This document shows positions 59,470 to 64,000 of a stretch of 64,000 bases of DNA, piece after piece. The notes beneath the pieces are model-generated. The model saw only the letters and a list, made by a program, of their open reading frames with translations, was not told where the DNA came from and searched no databases. How positions within the stretch are numbered: the first letter of the stretch is position 1; each line of letters starts with the position of its first letter. Made by a program: the position numbers and the translations under genes. Source of the DNA: Smittium culicis (Eukaryota; Kickxellomycota; Harpellomycetes; Harpellales; Legeriomycetaceae); contig LSSN01000086.1 of NCBI GenBank assembly GCA_001970855.1, positions 1 through 64,000 on the forward strand, written 5' to 3'.

Positions 59470-60242
59470 AGAATTCTATTAATATAAAAATTATTGTACT
59501 TTTCATTGATCTACTGAATTTAAATTCTATTGTGGTCAAGTATCTCATTAAAGTTTTTTAATATAACTTTACACTTAGAACTTTTGTAAAAATTAAATAA
59601 TTTTCAATTCAATTTATAGGTTATTAAAATCATTAAGAATAATTAAAAATTAACTATTTAAAATAAAAAACACTATAGTATTAGTATAAATTTATATGCA
59701 GCTATATTTTTGTTTTGTTTTTAAGCTATATGCTGAATTCAATAGTTTTATAATTCGGATTGATTTAATTCTAGCTTCAAATTAATTTATCTCGGAATTT
59801 TATTTTATGCCTTTCTCGGGCGACAGACTGAATATTGTTTACCAAATATATCAAATTAGATACATTAAGATTAATATCATTCTGAGATCTGAAAGGGTTT
59901 GGTTTGTTGAAGTTTAGTGCCAAGTTATAGTTATAGATATCTATCACAAACGAATAATCAAATTCGGTTCTTAAAGGCTGTTTGAAAATAAAGGGCCTAA
60001 TGATAGTATTTTCTCGCAATATTGTAAAAAATCAATTATATTTGTGTATATGGCGAATTCCTTAGCAAGGTATCACTCTTAGGCAGAGAGTTACGGGTAT
60101 AAAACTGTATATGGGATATTCATCGGGGAAACAGAACTATTTTTTCTTAGAAATTCTACTTGCTTACTTATGTTAGGAAAAGGTATTGGCAGTTTCAGGT
60201 AAATAATTCAATTACATTTTCTAAAAAGATTCAAAAACAAAA
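59470..60242. other. Intergenic, nothing firmly recognised
   Basis: AT-rich 3' flank of copy 1. The minus-strand frame at 60019-59777 (80 residues, containing NLIYLVNNIQSVARERHKIK) has protein-like composition and may be an old coding remnant, but no family is recognisable. Confidence 0.5.
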
Positions 60243-60439
60243 TTAACCCTTTCCCGTCCAACACTCTTTGAAAAAATAAATTTATTGATTCGTATATGAT
60301 TGTTAATAAAAATTGTTATTTGATGACATTCTATAGTGTACCAATTATTGATTGAGTCTCGGAATTAAATTATTTTTAAAGTGTTTAGTTGGCTAAATTG
60401 TGTAGATCAAAAACAGCCAAACACACGGGAAAGGGTTAA
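60243..60439 (+). mobile_element. piggyBac-like MITE, copy D (best preserved)
   Basis: TTAA|CCCTTTCCCGTCCAACAC to CACGGGAAAGGG|TTAA. The first ten bases CCCTTTCCCG and last ten CGGGAAAGGG are perfect inverted repeats. 197 bp including both TTAA. This copy best defines the family. Confidence 0.92.
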
Positions 60440-60963
60440 AGTTTCAAAGTAGGAAATAGAGAATAAGAGAAATTCCGCTTTTCATAGTATTCTCCAAAAT
60501 AAAAATAGCTTCAAAGAAAAAATCATTGACTTTAATTAGCAAATAATACTTTTAAAATGAAACAAATAAATATAAGTAACAAAATGCCTTTTGTATGCAG
60601 CCATTAATATTACTAGTTTTAAATTATCAGACTCAATAATATTAAGTTGCAACAACGCGCATTCTTCGTTCTGAAACTCCCGCGTGGTATAATTCTGTCA
60701 TTTTTTGCCATTATTTCGAATAATGGTACTATTTTTGTTGGCATTTACAATAACGGTACTATTTTTGCCATTTTTTTCATTAATGGCGCTATTTTATAGT
60801 TATATATATATTTTTTTATTAGAAAATGCTTTTTATTAGAGCTTGTATTTGTAATTATATCCCGGATAGGAAAATTATTGGCTTTGATAAATGAAATAAA
60901 TAAATGCTTAAAAAAATTGGCGAACCATCGAGTTTTAATATTTAATATATTTTCTATACACAA
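60440..60963. other. Spacer with 30-bp tandem repeat
   Basis: Between two MITEs. Near 60655 TTCGTTCTGAAACTCCC resembles a decayed minus-strand end of the TGGGGGATTCT MITE. No gene. Confidence 0.5.
60720..60799 (+). repeat. ~30-bp tandem repeat, 3 degenerate copies
   Basis: AATGGTACTATTTTTG, AACGGTACTATTTTTGCC and AATGGCGCTATTTT follow one another at about 30-bp spacing. Confidence 0.7.
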
Positions 60964-61158
60964 TTAACCCTTTACGGGGCTAACACTCATTAAGTAAACA
61001 TATTACACGATTCGTTTATGGTTTAAAATCAAGCTTATTATTTGCTAATTAATAAAATATCCCAGTATCTATATGTCTCGGAATTAAAACATATTTGTCT
61101 AATAGATTTGGTTATAATTTGTAGATCAAAAATAGTCTTCCGCCCAAGAAATGGTTAA
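60964..61158 (+). mobile_element. piggyBac-like MITE, copy E
   Basis: TTAA|CCCTTTACGGGGCTAACAC to CCAAGAAATGG|TTAA, 195 bp with intact TTAA on both sides and the family interior (GATTCGTTTATG, AAGCTTATTATTTGC, GTCTCGGAATTAA, GTAGATCAAAAATAGTC). 820 bp before ACCS-like copy 2. Confidence 0.85.
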
Positions 61159-61895
61159 ACGCATTTAGTAATAAAAAACATTCATTGGACAGACTTTGAG
61201 TTGCTATAATAATCACGGAGAATAAGGCGGATTAGATCTAGAAAAACCAACCATATTTCAGAAATATGTTTATGTAAAAAATATAATAGTTATTGGCTAA
61301 TTACATATCAATATCAAATAAAATCTGTTCATAAAAATGCTAGCACGAATCAAGGATTTATGCTTATTTTTTTCCACTGACTTTAAAATATTAATCAGAC
61401 TATTAGATTCCCATTAATAAATTATTACTAGTTTGTAACTTATAGTGTAAATAACGTAATATTAAGTATCGAGACTTCTACGCAGTAAATATGTTTAATA
61501 AATATTCACTAACTCTGTAAATGATTCAAGTTATACAAGCATCTGGTGCTACTAAAATGTGGAAATCGAACCTAATCTTTTCTCCCACCCCTCAACTGAT
61601 TTTGAAATACCAGACTTTTTTGAGGAGAATTTGTGACCCCTGAACGATAAATCCCGCTGATAAATACAATTCCGCAAGATTGTTGATAAATTTTACATAA
61701 TTTGCAATTTATGAAACTTATCAAATTTGAACGAAAAAAAACCTTATCTGAAATATCTAATAAAATAAACCACACTTTTTTATTTGAAGGGTATATAAAT
61801 ATATCGATCTCCTCTAGCAGTTCATTTAGAGCTTTTCTTCGTTTTACAAACTTCCCCCCTTTTTTCTTCTTAAGTACTATCGCATTCTTCGCAAG
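61159..61895. other. 5' flank of ACCS-like copy 2
   Basis: AT-rich; no gene. The minus-strand frame 61937-61572 (121 residues) overlaps the promoter and first-exon flank and has no family signal, so it is not called. Confidence 0.55.
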
Positions 61896-61904
61896 TATAT
61901 AAAT
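61896..61904 (+). promoter_or_regulatory. TATA-like box, ACCS-like gene 2
   Basis: TATATAAAT, about 75-80 bp before the preferred ATG at 61979. A second TATATAAATATA lies near 61792. Confidence 0.35.
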
Positions 61905-61978
61905 TAATAAATATTTTTTTAATAAATAGACATTCACAAAGACCTAAATAATTAACACACCTAGATATGTATTCAAAA

Positions 61979-63507
61979 ATGTCTACCAAACTAGTTTTCT
62001 CTAATGCCGCAATTGAAAATTTAAATGATTCTAATGCATCATTGGAAGCCATTGGCGAAGCAATGAATGATCAGTATGATGAAGTAGCTAACCCAAATGG
62101 AATTATGAACTTGGGTATTGCTGTTAACAAGCTACAAGAAGAAATTATCCTCAAAAAGCTTAATAGCATCAACACTGTAACAAAAAAGGTAAATAACTAT
62201 ATCTTAATTCACTACTCATAATTTTTTTCTATACTTTTTATTTTTATTAAACCATTTTAAACTATTTAAATATTCAGGATTTGGAGTACAATACAGCTTT
62301 TGGAACAGAAACTCTAAGAACAAATATCTCGAATATGATAAATAAAAATTTCAATCCAGTAAACCCTGTTAATAAGGATGATATCGTTGTCACAAACGGC
62401 GCAACTTCAGCTCTAGATAAGCTGGCATCCGTTCTTTGTAATCCAGGAGAGGCTATTCTCATATCTTCTCCTTATTACTCGGTTTTTGAAACAGATTTGA
62501 ACTTGGTTGCAAAAGCTGTTGTTCACAACGTACCAGTCCCAGTTTCTGAAATTCAGAGCCCGGTTCAAGTCCGCTACTATCAAAAGAAACTCGATGAGCT
62601 TAACGGCAAAGGAATAACCACAAAAGCTATAGTCGTTTGCAACCCTCACAACCCAACTGGTAAATGCTACTCAAGAGCTGCAGTTGAGGCCATTCTCGAA
62701 TTCGCAAACAGGAACAAGCTGTTCGTCATAATGGATGAAATATACGCGTTATCAGTTTTCCGTAACACTGAGTCTGCATCTGACTTGAAAAATGACAAGA
62801 TCAAGCATGCTGGCGACCTCAATGACGCAGTAGGCACGTACTCTGACAACAAATACGAGTTCGAGTCTGTTCTTTCATTCGAGAACTTGAGCGAACTCAT
62901 CGACCCAAGCTTGGTGATTGTGCTGCATGGATTAAGCAAAGATTTTTGCTTGAATGGATTCCGCGTCGGATGGGTAGTATCTCCATTTAACAAGCAAGTA
63001 GTTACTGCTCTTTGCAAAATTGCCATGTTTTCTTACCAGGCTGGTCTTGTAGATTCTATAATCTCGAAATTACTTGGTGACACTGAATTCCTCGATTCAT
63101 TCAATGTAATCCTAAGGAAAAACTTGCTTGAAAGTTATGAAAGAACAACAACTTATTTGAACAATAAAAACATCAAGTACGTCCCCTCTCAAGCTGGGCA
63201 CTTCCTATGGATCAACATCCAGCCACTAATGATCAGATGGAAGAACAATAACCTCAGGAAAAACCAATTTAGAATAACTTCTCCAAGCGAACTCACGTTT
63301 GATGATGATATGGAGATGTGGTTATCGGTTATCAAAGATGCACGCATTTACTACACCGCTGGAGTCAATTTCAAATCTGACGAGCCAGGGTGGATCAGAC
63401 TCATTTTCTCACAACCGTGGGACTTTTTGAAAAAAGGGCTTGATAGACTTTTTGATTACATCGAAAAGGAATCCAATTCTATTCCTCAAATCAAAAGCAA
63501 GATCTAA
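61979..63507 (+). CDS. ACC-synthase-like PLP enzyme, tandem copy 2
   Basis: Tandem paralog of the gene at 57941, same strand and exon structure: 61979-62188 and 62278-63507 (89-bp intron), 479 residues. I prefer the ATG at 61979 over the in-frame one at 61967 because it gives a first exon of exactly 210 bp, colinear with copy 1. The Schiff-base lysine (HGLSKDFCLNGFRVGW), NPHNPTGK, MDEIYAL and WIRLIFSQPW are all intact. Relative to copy 1, two long blocks are almost identical in DNA (62521-62991 and 63139-63479), while the first part of exon 2 and a 147-bp segment between the blocks (62992-63138) differ heavily, with no indels. The C-terminus ends IPQIKSKI against ISQIDKA. Probably functional; substrate unknown. 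Confidence 0.9.
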
Positions 63508-63809
63508 AATTCATTTTGTTTTTTAATCGAAATATCAGCATCTATTCTATATTTTTTTTTGTTCACACTATCTTGCTATAATCTTGGCCAATCCTCGAAC
63601 CATTATTTTGATTTCTGCCTTTTATCATTTTTTTATCACAATAATATACTAATGTCCCAAAAAATCATTTTTCTATTCTTCGTTTTTTATTTTTTTATTA
63701 TATCTTGAAGCTATAGCAGACATTTTACTAGATATACATAACTACTATATAATTTAATTATAATGTACTTTATTCCCGTTTTTCTCGTTTGCATATTTTT
63801 TTATGGTTA
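63508..63809. other. 3' flank of ACCS-like copy 2
   Basis: T-rich downstream sequence; no gene seen. Confidence 0.6.
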
Positions 63810-64000
63810 TTAGCTCTCTCCCGTTCAACACTTTTAAAAAATGAATTTATTTATTTTTTATGAGTTGTAAGCAAGTTTAATATTTGTTGCTATTTTGCAA
63901 TATACCATTATTTCTATAGGCCTATAAGTTAATCGATTTTCATTGAACGCAGTTTGCTATAATTGGCGGTGCAAAAATAATCTACCGCTCGCGAAGGGTT
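63810..64000 (+). mobile_element. piggyBac-like MITE, copy F, cut by window end
   Basis: Left end TTAG|CTCTCTCCCGTTCAACAC (decayed), interior AAGCAAGTTTAATATTTG and AAAAATAATCTACCGC, right end GCGAAGGGTT reaching the last base. The final bases of the right TTAA lie outside the window. Confidence 0.75.

Noticed and set aside
59777..60019. 80-residue minus-strand frame downstream of ACCS-like copy 1
   Set aside because: Composition is protein-like, but there is no recognisable family, no paralog in the window and no promoter; left as a possible remnant.
61572..61937. 121-residue minus-strand open frame before ACCS-like copy 2
   Set aside because: Overlaps the promoter and leader of a strongly supported gene; Lys/Ile-rich composition typical of chance frames in AT-rich DNA.
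61967..61978. Upstream in-frame ATG of ACCS-like copy 2
   Set aside because: The next ATG, at 61979, gives a first exon exactly colinear with copy 1; the upstream one is less likely but not excluded.

Overview
The window looks like a piece of a strongly AT-rich nuclear genome from an early-diverging fungus. Genes are intron-bearing, with short GT..AG introns (mostly 76-245 bp). Intergenic stretches are long, low in complexity and full of small transposons. The protein set (fungal-type Utp14, Alg10, Tcp11/Sok1, seryl-tRNA synthetase, a kinesin-10, a secreted S1 protease, ACC-synthase-like enzymes, lineage-specific secreted proteins) would suit a zoopagomycotan such as an insect-associated Harpellales or Entomophthorales species. 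That placement is inference only. Standard stop codons are used throughout.

Layout. 1-1050: decayed minus-strand gag-like ORF1 of a non-LTR retrotransposon, cut by the window edge. 4864-5769: secreted Cys-containing protein of unknown function. 6499-8058: 5'-truncated, frameshifted LINE reverse transcriptase with its 3' tail. 9118-10494: cytosolic seryl-tRNA synthetase, intronless. 10495-17684: gene-poor repeat zone with a decayed transposase and a retroposon flanked by a perfect target-site duplication. 17685-20877: ALG10 in nine exons, with a 664-bp N gap inside intron 4 that looks artefactual. 21597-24356 (minus): Tcp11/Sok1-family protein, convergent with ALG10. 24357-30009: no recognisable gene. 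30010-33608 (minus): UTP14 in three exons. 36333-37103 (minus): second secreted protein, possibly a distant relative of the first. 37104-46214: about 9 kb with no recognisable gene. 46215-47660: secreted chymotrypsin-fold protease with a Ser-rich linker and a C-terminal beta-rich domain. 49905-52788: kinesin-10 (KIF22-like) in six exons. 57941-59469 and 61979-63507: tandem ACC-synthase-like PLP enzymes whose sequences form a gene-conversion-like mosaic.

The genes do not form a pathway. They are a random-order mix of housekeeping genes (translation, N-glycan assembly, ribosome biogenesis, chromosome movement) and accessory ones (secreted proteins, protease, amplified PLP enzymes). Several of the accessory genes, and the seryl-tRNA synthetase gene, have a TATA-like box about 75-130 bp before the ATG. 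I did not find one before the intron-rich housekeeping genes.

Mobile DNA is the second theme. I could define a piggyBac-like MITE (about 196 bp, TTAA flanks, CCCTTT..AAAGGG ends; six copies), a second MITE of about 250 bp (ends TGGGGGATTCT / AGAATCTCCCA; four good copies), a TTTGCAAAA-rich repeat (three copies), a 330-bp dispersed repeat (two copies) and several 5'-truncated LINE tails, two of them with perfect 14-15 bp target-site duplications. Four of the six piggyBac-like MITEs bracket the tandem ACC-synthase-like genes.
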